Shown piece after piece: positions 7,389 to 15,432 of a DNA stretch of 64,000 nt. How positions within the stretch are numbered: the stretch's first letter is position 1; each line of letters starts with the position of its first letter. The stretch is from the NCBI GenBank assembly GCA_003955985.1, contig CP033784.1, positions 1,984,001 through 2,048,000 on the forward strand, written 5' to 3'. Source of the DNA: Corynebacterium jeikeium. Its GTDB lineage: Bacteria > Actinomycetota > Actinomycetes > Mycobacteriales > Mycobacteriaceae. Made by a program: the position numbers and the translations under genes. Under the pieces are notes generated by a model that made no database searches, was not told the origin of the DNA, and saw nothing but the letters and a program-made list of their open reading frames with translations.

Positions 7389-7706
7389 ATGAGTTTCGCG
7401 CAAAAGTTTATTGACGCTCTAAATGCAGACGACTCAGTGGATGCCGACCATGCTGCTTTTATCGGGGCTGACGGTGATGCTCGTTTGGTGCGATACCAAG
7501 GAACAGACCTACCGTGGCAGATTCCTGTACGCATCAAGGAGCTTGGCTGGAAGCGGATGGAATATATCACCAGCAACCCCGAGGGCGTGTATTTCAGCCT
7601 TTTCCTGGACGAGGAGCTGTACAAACTCGATGAAAGGGAATGGATACAACCGGAGCTGTGTCTTAGTGATGAAACCGGGCTGTGGCATTTGGTGGAAACC
7701 GCCTAA
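7389..7706 (+). CDS. Small cytoplasmic protein coupled to the exported protein; candidate immunity protein
   Basis: 105 residues, no signal peptide, acidic (many Asp and Glu), containing the run VRIKELGWKRMEYITSN and ending ETGLWHLVETA. I do not recognise the family. Its ATG lies one base after the TAG of the exported candidate toxin, a spacing typical of translationally coupled toxin/immunity or enzyme/inhibitor pairs. An acidic partner for a basic nuclease is common among immunity proteins. The function is therefore inferred from position, size and charge only. Confidence 0.5.
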   Translation: MSFAQKFIDALNADDSVDADHAAFIGADGDARLVRYQGTDLPWQIPVRIKELGWKRMEYITSNPEGVYFSLFLDEELYKLDEREWIQPELCLSDETGLWHLVETA

Positions 7707-7932
7707 CTCGCGCGTCAAAACCCCACATGCATAGTAGATAGGGAGATGCACAAGGTTATGGCTCGGAAACCGAAGCGGCGTCATACGGGCAAGACGGTCG
7801 GCTTCTTCCTTTTGAAGCTCGCGCGCACGACGGCGGGCTTGTGCTCTTCTGTCTTTAGTCACCATGCCCAAAGAAAAACACCGCGCAGAAACAAAGTTAA
7901 GACGCTACCCCCACAACAAGCGCTAACACTCA
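7707..7932. other. Gap between the two candidate toxin cassettes
   Basis: 226 bases between two convergently arranged gene pairs. A minus-strand frame from 7871 begins MVTKDRRAQARRRARELQKEE, a basic helical start reminiscent of small mobile-element proteins, but it then runs into the immunity-like gene antisense and has no convincing continuation. No other feature is seen. Confidence 0.3.
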
Positions 7933-8286
7933 CTAATTTCCATCTGGACGGTGTATATCAACGGAGGATGTGGCCAGTCCTATGCTGTTTCTGAACTGCT
8001 CAGGTTCAGCATAAACCGGTAGAAGACAAGCGTCGAAAAACTTCGCTCCATCAAGTATCGCGCCCCGAAAATCAACCTCGCTAAGGAATGCGCCTTCAAA
8101 GTCTGCATCAATTAGGTTCGCATTCCTCATGTTAGACCACGCCAGCATTGCTCCTCGGAAGGAGCATCCCTGGCACTGGGAGCCTTCAAAATCAGCGGCG
8201 GATAAATCATAGTTTGAGAAATCTTTACCCCTCAGGTCTTTTCCTCGTAATTCTCGACGAGAGGATTCAGACATTTCTCTGTACAT
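7933..8286 (-). CDS. Pentapeptide-repeat protein
   Basis: 117 residues. Residues about 12-85 are built of pentapeptide repeats of the A-(D/N)-L/F-x-x type: RGKDLRGKDFSNYDLSAADF, CSFRGAMLAWSNMRNANL, DADFEGAFLSEVDFRGAIL. Such repeats form a right-handed beta helix that often mimics DNA or binds a partner protein. The gene starts 7 bases after the stop of an exported small protein on the same strand, so the two form a tight pair. By analogy with the neighbouring pair it may be the immunity or partner protein of that product; gyrase protection is the alternative known role. Both are inference. Confidence 0.65.
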   Translation of the reverse strand: MYREMSESSRRELRGKDLRGKDFSNYDLSAADFEGSQCQGCSFRGAMLAWSNMRNANLIDADFEGAFLSEVDFRGAILDGAKFFDACLLPVYAEPEQFRNSIGLATSSVDIHRPDGN

Positions 8287-8293
8287 CGAGCAC

Positions 8294-8860
8294 CTACTTC
8301 AGCTGAGGAGAATTGATTACCCAGTCAGGACAGCGTCCCTCTACCCATGGGCAGTATGTTGTTACAACACCATATGGTCGCCCATCGGTGACCTTGTTGA
8401 ATCCGACTACTGCCAGAACATCCCGAGTCTCCAGTTTGCGGCATTTCCTGGTCGGCCCCCATCCCTCACATCGAATATGATCCATCGGCAATCGGTATTC
8501 GACTCTATCTCCGCCGTTAAAGGTTTCAATCTTGGGAGCATACTGGGTAACTACTCGCGGTGCATTAGCACTAAGCCCGTGTTTTGACTGAATCTTTGAC
8601 CGAGCACGTTCACGCATCACTACTCGTCGGCCATTCTTGTCGTCCCACTCTCCGACAATCCGATAGCCGTCTCCCCCGCCTGACATAAAAGCTGTTTTAG
8701 CACCACGTAGAAGTAATTCCGAACTTAACGAATCTTCTGAGACCGGCAGTCCTTCAATGCTTCCAAAATCCGTTACCTCCGAAGATGCCTCAGCGATCGG
8801 AGCATGAACCATCATTGCGCCGAATGCGACCAAAGCAATGATGCCTAGTCTTTTCCTCAT
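8294..8860 (-). CDS. Exported hypothetical protein, second candidate nuclease-like toxin
   Basis: 188 residues. Clear signal peptide (MRKRLGIIALVAFGAMMVHAPIAEA). The mature part has RERARSKIQSKHGLS, a pair of Cys in HIRCEGWGPTRKC, and near the C-terminus VVGFNKVTDGRPYGVVTTYCP, again a G-V-V-T-x-Y strand like those closing BECR-type RNase toxins, with a second Cys pair in YCPWVEGRC that could form disulfides outside the cell. The ribosome site GAGAGAAAG precedes the ATG at 8860. A pentapeptide-repeat gene follows after 7 bases. The toxin idea rests on pattern and arrangement; homology is unproven. Confidence 0.5.
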   Translation of the reverse strand: MRKRLGIIALVAFGAMMVHAPIAEASSEVTDFGSIEGLPVSEDSLSSELLLRGAKTAFMSGGGDGYRIVGEWDDKNGRRVVMRERARSKIQSKHGLSANAPRVVTQYAPKIETFNGGDRVEYRLPMDHIRCEGWGPTRKCRKLETRDVLAVVGFNKVTDGRPYGVVTTYCPWVEGRCPDWVINSPQLK

Positions 8861-9126
8861 TTGAGCACTTTCTCTCGTGTACTAACTTCGAAGATCTGTG
8901 CTTAAGCATATCCGCCAAGTCACTATCAGTACATGCCTTACCGTTCTTGTGGTGTTTTTCACATTGCTCCTAAAGAGCAACACACCTCTGGCAGATGTAC
9001 ATCTGCAACTTCTTAGGGCCTGACCAGCACGAACGCACAAGGGTGAAAAATCGCTTAAGTTCGTCATCGTTCAGACCTCAAAAGTAGGTCTTAACTTCTA
9101 CAAGTTTTCTTCCTAGCGTCACGCTC

Positions 9127-10158
9127 ATGATGTCGATTCGAGTGGTCAACGCAGTAGATGGGTACGCCTATCTCCTACGCAACGTTGCCACTGCCGACGT
9201 CGGCTCAGGGACAAAAACCAAACTCGGTGACTACTACCAAGCCACCGGTACTCCCCCCCTGGCCGCTGGTACGGGCGCGGACTCACCGGCCTCGACTCCA
9301 CTGCCAATCACAGCGGGCACAACTGTCACCCAGGAGCTCATGGCCGCACTCTACGGTGAGGGGCTTCACCCCGAGGCCGATTCCCGTATCGCCAACGGCG
9401 CATCCATTGCTGACGTACAACTCGGTCGCGCCTACCCGTTCTACTCCGGCCGGCATCAGGTACTAAAGGAGCTATCGACCATGGAGAAACAGTTCCGCTA
9501 CCACGCTGGGCGCAGGCTCACCGAGCAGGAACGAAACACTATCGCGGTCGATGTCGCACGCAAGCACTACAGCGACGAAACCGGCTACTCAAATGCGACG
9601 CCAAAGGAGATTCTGGCGTGGGGCAACGAGAAGAAAAACTCCGTTCGCCTAGCTACTGCTGACTTCGACCTGACGTTTTCACCGGTGAAGCCTATCTCTG
9701 TGCTGTGGGCACTCGGCAACGAGGAGATGCGGAAAACCATTGAGGCCGTTCACAATGAATGTGTCTCAGCTTGCCTGGATTGGCTCGATGAGACAGCACT
9801 GCGTACCCGCTGTGAGGTCAATGGAGTCAAGAAGTTAACGCGCACGCGCGGCCTCATTGCCGCACAGTTTGTCCATTATGACCCCCGTAGTGGTGCTCCG
9901 GATCTTCACACACACTGCCTGGTTTCAAACAAAGTCCAAGGCCCCGACGGCCAATGGCGCAGTGTTGATTCACTCTCGTTAATGAAGTCTGCGGTTACTG
10001 TATCCACCTACTACAACGCACTGATTAAGATTCGGGGAGAAATTTCCTGGTCGCTTAGCAACTTGTATCGTGTTGCCGACTTCTTTGAAGTCGATATCAC
10101 CGACCTCCTCCCCCATCGCGTTCCCCAGACGCAAGAAACCCCCGGTTCGCTTTCGTGA
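9127..10158 (+). pseudogene. MobF-type (TrwC/TraA) conjugative relaxase, N-terminal part only
   Basis: 343-codon frame; the first ~300 residues are the relaxase domain of actinobacterial MobF proteins: GDYYQATGTPP (catalytic tyrosines), YGEGLHPEAD, then FDLTFSPVKPISVLWALG and the metal-binding histidine block VHYDPRSGAPDLHTHCLV. Full MobF relaxases exceed 900 residues and carry a helicase; none of that is here. After TYYNALIKI the sequence switches to SLSNLYRVADFFEVDITDLL, which looks like the C-terminal half of an XRE-type helix-turn-helix repressor, and then reads into the tRNA terminator. The protein is thus a deletion fusion and cannot complete transfer by itself. Confidence 0.8.
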
Positions 10159-10211
10159 ACCGAGGGTTCCAACTTAGTGGCGGGGGCTGGATTCGAACCA
10201 ACGACCTCTGG
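10129..10211 (-). repeat. Right att-like repeat inside tRNA-fMet and its terminator
   Basis: Counterpart of 5643-5740. It spans the terminator and the 3' part of the intact initiator tRNA up to the anticodon arm. The DNA between the two copies (about 4.4 kb) is the integrated island. The copies differ at several places, so the event is old or the incoming copy was already divergent. Confidence 0.65.
10132..10172 (-). terminator. Terminator of tRNA-fMet
   Basis: Read on the minus strand just after the tRNA: GAACCCTCGGTTC, loop ACGAAAGC, GAACCGGGGGTTTC, then TTGCG. Strong stem 3' of the tRNA. A diverged version of the same hairpin stands at the left border of the island. Confidence 0.6.
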
Positions 10212-10251
10212 GTTATGAGCCCAGCGAGCTACCGAACTGCTCCACCCCGCG
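10178..10251 (-). tRNA. Initiator tRNA-fMet (CAT)
   Basis: 74-base tRNA. Acceptor CGCGGGG pairs with CCCCGCC except for the first pair C1xC72, and the anticodon stem carries three G-C pairs (TGGG CTCATAA CCCA); both are marks of initiator tRNAs. Anticodon CAT. T-arm GTTGG TTCGAAT CCAGC. CCA is not encoded. It is the integration site of the 5.7-10.1 kb island, which lies on its 3' side. Confidence 0.93.
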
Positions 10252-10345
10252 TCAACTGTCCTGGCTTTTACAAGCACTCACAGCGGGCGCTGACCTCTCC
10301 GGCCAACGAGAAGTAACTGTAGCACGGAGGTTCCAACAAAGACCA

Positions 10346-10384
10346 ATCCCCAGGTCATAGCGGGTTTCGCTACAACCTGGGGAT
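10346..10384 (-). terminator. Hairpin after the UPF0182 gene
   Basis: Perfect 10-base arms ATCCCCAGGT (10346-10355) and ACCTGGGGAT (10375-10384) enclosing a second small stem (TAGCG...CGCTA). It lies about 50 bases beyond the stop of the minus-strand UPF0182 gene and is placed to separate it from the tRNA. There is no clear U-run. Confidence 0.5.
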
Positions 10385-10435
10385 CCTATAGACCATAAGA
10401 ACCTATGATTCTCGGCCCATTACTCACCGTAAGCA

Positions 10436-13435
10436 TTACTGACCATTAGCCTTCTGGTAGTCAGCGGCGGCACGATCGAGCTCGGCAAGTGCCTGGCCTT
10501 GCGCTGCGTAGTCACCGTTCTTCTGGGCGTCGTTAAGCTTCTGTAGCGCGTCGGAGATACGGCGAGCGGCGTCGTCACGCGCGGCGACATCGACCTTGCG
10601 CTCTTCCTTCGGCGCCTCGCCGTCGGACTCGGCACCGTTCGTGGACTCGGCGGTTTCCTTGTCCTTATCCGCCGGCTGCTCCTCGGCCTCTTCCTCACCG
10701 CGGACCTTGGTTACTGCGGAGGCATCGATACCAACCTGGCTCAGAGCCTCAGTAACCGTGGCACCGTAGCCCACCTGACCGCGGTAAGCGACGAGAATAC
10801 GCAGCAGCTTCGGGAACGCGGTCTCCTGCCCCTTGCGCTGAGTGTAGACCGGTTCGACGTAGAGAATCTCGCCGTCGCCGACCGGCAGCGTCAGTAGGTT
10901 GCCATTGGTGACCACGTTCGTGCCCTCGAGCAGGGTACGGTCCTGAGCGACCTCATCGGCGGACATCATCGTGTCCTGCGCCTGACGCGGACCCATGGTC
11001 TGGGTATTGGTCGGCAGGGCACGGATGGTGATGCGGCCGTAGGTCTCCGGATCAGAGGACGCACTCATCTGAGCAGCGAGGAACTCGCGCTCCAGACCAC
11101 GGAAAGCGGAAATCAGCTGGAAGCTCGGCTTACCAGTCTCCGGATCGGAAGCAACAACGTAGTACGGCGGCTGGGAGAGCTTCTGCTCTTCCGGCGCGGT
11201 CGGGTCGGACGGGACAGACCAGAAGGAATCGTTAGCGAAGAACACGCCCGGATCGCTGACATGGTACTTGGCCATCAGCTCACGCTGGACCTTGAACAAG
11301 TCCTCCGGGTAGCGCAGGTGCTCCTGCAGCTCCTCGGAAATCTCCGACTTTGGCTTCACCACATCCGGGAAGACACCCTCCCAGGCCTTGAGCACCGGAT
11401 CCTTCTCATCGAACTCGTAGAGCTCAACGGTGCCATCGTAGGCATCGACGGTCGCCTTGACCGAGTTGCGGATGTAGCTGACCTCGCTGTTCGGCAGCGG
11501 GCGTGGAGTGCCATCCGGGTTAATGGAGTCCTGTGTGGTTTCCTGGAGGCTCATGCGCTGGGAGTACGGCATCTTGGCCAGCGTGGTGTAGCCGTCGACG
11601 ATCCACTTCATACGGCCATCGACTACAGCCGGATAGGTCTTGGTGTCAGTGGTCAGCCACGGGGCGACCTTCTGAACACGGTCACGCGGATCGCGGTTGT
11701 AGATGATCTTGGAGTCCGGCCCAATGCGGTCGGACAGCAGGATGTTGAGTTCCTGGTAACGGGTGGCGAAAATCATGCGGCTGGCAAGTCCGCCAACGCC
11801 AACACCGCCCTCACCGTCGTAGGTGAAGTTTCGGCCGTCAGCATCGTACTCGTAGTCCTTGCCGTCACCATTGCCACCGACAATCGCGTAGTCGGCATCG
11901 CTGTTGGCGATAACCGGACCGTAGTAGATACGCGGCTGCTTCAGGTTCAGGTTCATGCCGTTCGGGTCCTCGGACTCGAACAGGTCAGCCACGGTGTACA
12001 GCGGGTAACCACCGCGGGCGGAACCGGACTCGGAGGCAACCTCGTCAACCTTATTAGCCGGCGCAGCAACGAAACCATTGCCGTGAGTGTAGACCGTGTG
12101 ACGGTTAATCCAGTCAGTCTGGTTGCCCTGCAGAGTCTGCGGGTTCAGCTCACGAGCAGCGACAATGAAGTCACGGGACTCCCCATCAATCTGGTAGCGG
12201 TCAATGGCAAGCGGATCGGAGAAACCGTAGAAGTTCTTCAGCTGACGTTGCTGAGTGAAAGTACGCGGCAGGACCTCCGGATCCAGGATTCGGATATTGG
12301 CCAATGTCGCGGCATCGCGCGAAATCGAATCCGCACCTTCCTTTGCCGCCTCCTTATCGCCTTCCTTTTCAGCCGGAACGCCCCAGTCGCGCTCGACCTT
12401 CACCTTGTCGTCGGTAAGCCCGTAGTGGTAGCGCGTCGATTCAATGTTGCGCGCAATGTATTCACGTTCCTTGGAAGCGCGGTTCGGGTTAACCGAGAAC
12501 TGCTCAACTGCCATCGGCCAGGCCACGCCGATCAGCCCCGCGGAGACCAGCATCAGCACTGTGGCAAACGCCGGAATGGAGAGGTTGCGCAGGAAGATAG
12601 AAGCGAAGAATGCAGCGGCCACGACAATTGCGATGACCAGCAGCGTAATCTTTGCCGGCAGCAGCGCATTGATATCGGTGTAGGAACCACCGGTGAAGGT
12701 TTTCTGCTTGTTATTCAGCAGCTCATAGCGGTCCAGCCAGTAAGACACAGCCTTGAGCAGCATGAAAACACCGGCCCAGCACGCCAACTGCGCACGAGCC
12801 GCATTGGAAACGCGGGTCTTCTCCCCTGTAGTCGGGTTACCTGGGCGGATGCCACCAAGGAAGTAATGTGTCACCAGCGACAGCAGGAACGCAATAACTA
12901 CCAGGACAACCAGCGTCGAAACGATGTACGACCACAGCGGCAACTGGAATGCGTAGAAGCCCAAGTCCTTGCCATACTGCGGGTCAGTCTCACCGAAGGA
13001 CTGCCGGTTTAAGAACAGCTGCACCGTCTGCCAATTACCCTGCCCCACAAGGCCACCGAGTACGCCGAATACAACGGGCAGCGTGGTGAACATCGACTTC
13101 GAACCGGATTCAGCCATCCGTCGGTACACTGCCTGCGGGCTGCGTGGATCCGTCAGTCCGAGGTCGACGGGCCGCGAGCGCCACGCCAGCCACATAGATA
13201 GAAATGTCAGTGCGCCCGCTATCAGGCCTACAGTGATAAACAGGACGATACGAGTGAGCCACGTGGTGGCGAATACCCCTCGATACCCCACTTCACCGAA
13301 CCACTGAAAGTCCGTATAAAAATTGACGGCGATTGGAATAACAAAGGTCAGCGCGGCAATCACCAACACGGTAATTGCCAGCCACCCCGGTCGGCCACCC
13401 GCCGATCGTCTCGGTCGAGTCTGGTTTAGAGACAA
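10436..13435 (-). CDS. UPF0182 family large membrane protein
   Basis: 999 residues, the usual length of this actinobacterial family. Seven hydrophobic segments occupy the first ~330 residues (first: WLAITVLVIAALTFVIPIAVNFYTD). A very large extracytoplasmic domain follows, with typical stretches such as RIYYGPVIANSDADYAIVGG and LPVGDGEILYVEPVYTQ. A charged low-complexity tail (EEEAEEQPADKDKETAE) ends the protein. The role of the family is unknown. TTG at 13435 fits AGGAGA four bases upstream. The divergent neighbour is a PPA1309-type gene, a pairing also usual in actinobacteria. Confidence 0.92.
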   Translation of the reverse strand: MSLNQTRPRRSAGGRPGWLAITVLVIAALTFVIPIAVNFYTDFQWFGEVGYRGVFATTWLTRIVLFITVGLIAGALTFLSMWLAWRSRPVDLGLTDPRSPQAVYRRMAESGSKSMFTTLPVVFGVLGGLVGQGNWQTVQLFLNRQSFGETDPQYGKDLGFYAFQLPLWSYIVSTLVVLVVIAFLLSLVTHYFLGGIRPGNPTTGEKTRVSNAARAQLACWAGVFMLLKAVSYWLDRYELLNNKQKTFTGGSYTDINALLPAKITLLVIAIVVAAAFFASIFLRNLSIPAFATVLMLVSAGLIGVAWPMAVEQFSVNPNRASKEREYIARNIESTRYHYGLTDDKVKVERDWGVPAEKEGDKEAAKEGADSISRDAATLANIRILDPEVLPRTFTQQRQLKNFYGFSDPLAIDRYQIDGESRDFIVAARELNPQTLQGNQTDWINRHTVYTHGNGFVAAPANKVDEVASESGSARGGYPLYTVADLFESEDPNGMNLNLKQPRIYYGPVIANSDADYAIVGGNGDGKDYEYDADGRNFTYDGEGGVGVGGLASRMIFATRYQELNILLSDRIGPDSKIIYNRDPRDRVQKVAPWLTTDTKTYPAVVDGRMKWIVDGYTTLAKMPYSQRMSLQETTQDSINPDGTPRPLPNSEVSYIRNSVKATVDAYDGTVELYEFDEKDPVLKAWEGVFPDVVKPKSEISEELQEHLRYPEDLFKVQRELMAKYHVSDPGVFFANDSFWSVPSDPTAPEEQKLSQPPYYVVASDPETGKPSFQLISAFRGLEREFLAAQMSASSDPETYGRITIRALPTNTQTMGPRQAQDTMMSADEVAQDRTLLEGTNVVTNGNLLTLPVGDGEILYVEPVYTQRKGQETAFPKLLRILVAYRGQVGYGATVTEALSQVGIDASAVTKVRGEEEAEEQPADKDKETAESTNGAESDGEAPKEERKVDVAARDDAARRISDALQKLNDAQKNGDYAAQGQALAELDRAAADYQKANGQ

Positions 13436-13586
13436 CGTCTCTCCTGTTCGAGTTGAGCTTGACTTGCCAGCGAGCTGGTAAGTCGGTCGTACGCTTATCT
13501 GTCATCTACTCTAAATAAAGTTCCTAACATTTGACTAAGGATGCTGTTAATACAGCGTTGCCAGGAAAGGGGCGTCGTCAAGCGTC

Positions 13587-14168
13587 ATGAGCGAAAACAA
13601 CGGCACTCAGACTCATCTCAGCCAGCAGGCACTCAATCGCGCCGTGCGCGAAGCTGTCGAATACGTCCACACCGAAGGTTGGGACCGCGCTCCGAGCCTC
13701 TTCGCCCTCGTCCCCACCGCCGCGCTTGCCGACGTGCTTGCCGACGAGCTGATTGACAGCGCCCCATTGACTGTCGTTGCGCAGGAACCCCTCCCCGAGG
13801 GAATTGAAGGCGGTAGCCCTGAGTTGGCGGACTTTATCGCTCGGACATCGTGGCCGGCAGGTGTCGTCGGTGCCGTGTTAGCGCAGGAAATAATGGTCAT
13901 CGCTCCGGAGCAGGCGGACAGCTTTGAGGGTGCATCCCTGGACGAGGTGCGGGCACAGGCGGATGGTGAGGCGGCTCGCCAGGCACGTCTTTTCAGTGGT
14001 GTTATCAGCGAAGGTCCACACCTAACACTGATCCAACCTCGCCCCACAGAGGCGGAACTGGATGAGCGTGGGCCCTTTGCTGAAGATGAGATTGAGCTAA
14101 AAGATGGTTCTGGGGTAGCCGATGGTGTCATCGCTGCGTTGTATTCCACGTTCGGAAGCGCCTCATAA
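13587..14168 (+). CDS. PPA1309 family protein
   Basis: 193 residues, soluble and acidic. The opening ALNRAVREAVEYVHTEGWDRAPSLFALV, then SWPAGVVGAVLAQEI and the ending DGVIAALYSTFG, are characteristic of the uncharacterised PPA1309 family of actinobacteria. The gene stands divergently from UPF0182, as in many relatives, which suggests a shared process that is not known. ATG at 13587. Confidence 0.82.
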   Translation: MSENNGTQTHLSQQALNRAVREAVEYVHTEGWDRAPSLFALVPTAALADVLADELIDSAPLTVVAQEPLPEGIEGGSPELADFIARTSWPAGVVGAVLAQEIMVIAPEQADSFEGASLDEVRAQADGEAARQARLFSGVISEGPHLTLIQPRPTEAELDERGPFAEDEIELKDGSGVADGVIAALYSTFGSAS

Positions 14169-14242
14169 ATCCACCTACCAGCGATAAGAGACAAAAAGAG
14201 GTATTGAAAGCGCCGAATATACATATAACTAGCTGATTCCGG

Positions 14243-14430
14243 TTGACATCGGACTTAGAACCTAGTTGTATAACAAAGTGATAAAGGCGCGTCTCTAAGT
14301 ATCCGCTCAGGGTTCTGTCGGACTTGGTTCTGTCGGACTTGGTTCTTCCAGGGACGGTCTGTGGCGAAGAAATCGCGAGTGTAGCGCGAGTTTTTCCTTC
14401 TATAGGTTTTCAACTAAGAGGTTTTTAATT
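14243..14430 (+). promoter_or_regulatory. Promoter region and tandem repeat before the secreted esterase
   Basis: TTGACA at 14243-14248 with a possible -10 at TTGTAT (14266-14271, 17-base spacer) or TATAAC (14269-14274). Downstream stand two perfect 15-base copies GGTTCTGTCGGACTT (14311-14325, 14326-14340) and a partial third (GGTTCTT). The distance to the ATG at 14431 implies a leader of about 150 bases. Confidence 0.45.
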
Positions 14431-15270
14431 ATGAAGAACAACGTTGTTCGCCGTGCAGCAGCCTCGGCAGCTGCAGCTTCTGCGCTGGCAGCCTCCCTCC
14501 TGACCGGTGGTGTTGCCAACGCTCTTCCTACTGGTAACTACGTTGCCTTCGGCGATTCCTTCGCTGCTAACCCGGGTCAGTCCGATCCAGCCGTACCGGG
14601 CCGTGGTGGCTGCCCGATTTCGGTCTCGAACATCGGCTCTCACGTTGCTCGTGAGACTGGTCTTGAACTGCACGACTACTCCTGCAACGGCACTACCGCT
14701 TTCATGCCGACTCAGCCGCAGAAGTCCCTGATGGGCCAGGTTGACAACGCCATCGCTCAGGGCTCCCTCGGCCCGGCTACCCAGCTAGTAACCATCTACG
14801 TTGGCGCCAATGACGCGATGCAGGGCGCTGTGCTGCCAATGCCGGTTCAGGATGACCTGTACACCACCAACGTTGTGGCCGCTGTGGAGAAGATCAAGGC
14901 CGCTAACCCAACTGCTCGCGTCATGCTGATTGGTTACCCGGCTTTCACCTCTAATGACCCGACTCACTACGCTTGCCCGGTTAACGCCGCAGGTTTTGCA
15001 CCGCACATTCCGGCTGCCGGTATGCACCACTTTGAGATGGCTCTGCAGAACCGCCAGATGCGTGCTGCCGCTGAATCCGGTATCGGTTTCGTCAACATGA
15101 AGGAGGTCACCAACATCGACGTCGCAATGTGCGGTCCGGACGGTGAGCGTCAGGTCTCCGCAATTCTGGATACCGATGTTGCTTCCTACAACATGACCAA
15201 CCACCCGACCTTCCACGGTTCGGCAGTTGCTGGCACCACTATCGCCAACGTCTACAAGAGCACCTTCTAA
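14431..15270 (+). CDS. Secreted SGNH/GDSL-type esterase
   Basis: 279 residues. Signal peptide of about 31 residues (Arg pair, long Ala-rich core, ANA). Block I YVAFGDSF with nucleophile Ser43. Glycine/asparagine oxyanion blocks follow as in IYVGANDAM. The C-terminal HPTFHG near residue 260 supplies the catalytic His. Four or more Cys in the mature part may form disulfides. The fold is that of actinobacterial extracellular lipases/esterases, probably acting on lipids or acylated wall components; the substrate is not visible. Its terminator has been split by an IS1249-like element. Confidence 0.88.
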   Translation: MKNNVVRRAAASAAAASALAASLLTGGVANALPTGNYVAFGDSFAANPGQSDPAVPGRGGCPISVSNIGSHVARETGLELHDYSCNGTTAFMPTQPQKSLMGQVDNAIAQGSLGPATQLVTIYVGANDAMQGAVLPMPVQDDLYTTNVVAAVEKIKAANPTARVMLIGYPAFTSNDPTHYACPVNAAGFAPHIPAAGMHHFEMALQNRQMRAAAESGIGFVNMKEVTNIDVAMCGPDGERQVSAILDTDVASYNMTNHPTFHGSAVAGTTIANVYKSTF

Positions 15271-15311
15271 GGTCTTTCGACGTCGCTCAGACGTCTTCAA
15301 GTACAACGAAA

Positions 15312-15330
15312 AATCCCCGGTCGTAATGAC
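15312..15330. terminator. Left arm of a terminator split by the IS insertion
   Basis: AAATCCCCGGTC stands left of the IS and GACCGGGGATTT right of it (18160-18171). Removing the IS and one copy of the duplicated GTAATGAC gives a perfect 12-base stem with loop GTAAT, flanked by A and T runs: a bidirectional terminator between the esterase gene and ssrA. The IS sits in the loop. Confidence 0.75.
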
Positions 15331-15388
15331 GGGTTAAGTAGCAAAAAGTGTGTCTGACTTTCAGCATTACTGCTGATTAGGCTGGGTA

Positions 15389-15431
15389 AATCGGGCGGAT
15401 ATAAGCATCAAGACCTTATATCCGCCCGATT
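15389..15431 (+). promoter_or_regulatory. Hairpin directly before the copy A transposase start
   Basis: Perfect 17-base arms (15389-15405 and 15415-15431, loop CATCAAGAC). The GTG start at 15433 follows at once. Copies B and C have a hairpin at the same place with different sequence but conserved pairing. It may fold in transcripts entering from outside the element and block transposase translation, as in other IS elements; that role is inference. Confidence 0.6.
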
Positions 15432-15432
15432 A

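Noticed and set aside
7509..7871. Minus-strand frame starting MVTKDRRAQARRRARELQKEE
   Set aside because: The basic start looks protein-like, but the rest is antisense to the immunity-like gene; at best a remnant of about 45 residues, not enough to call.
11261..13012. 583-codon plus-strand frame opposite the UPF0182 gene
   Set aside because: Lies wholly antisense to a clear long gene of a known family; composition (Val/Gln/Arg/Leu-rich, no motifs) is that of a shadow frame.
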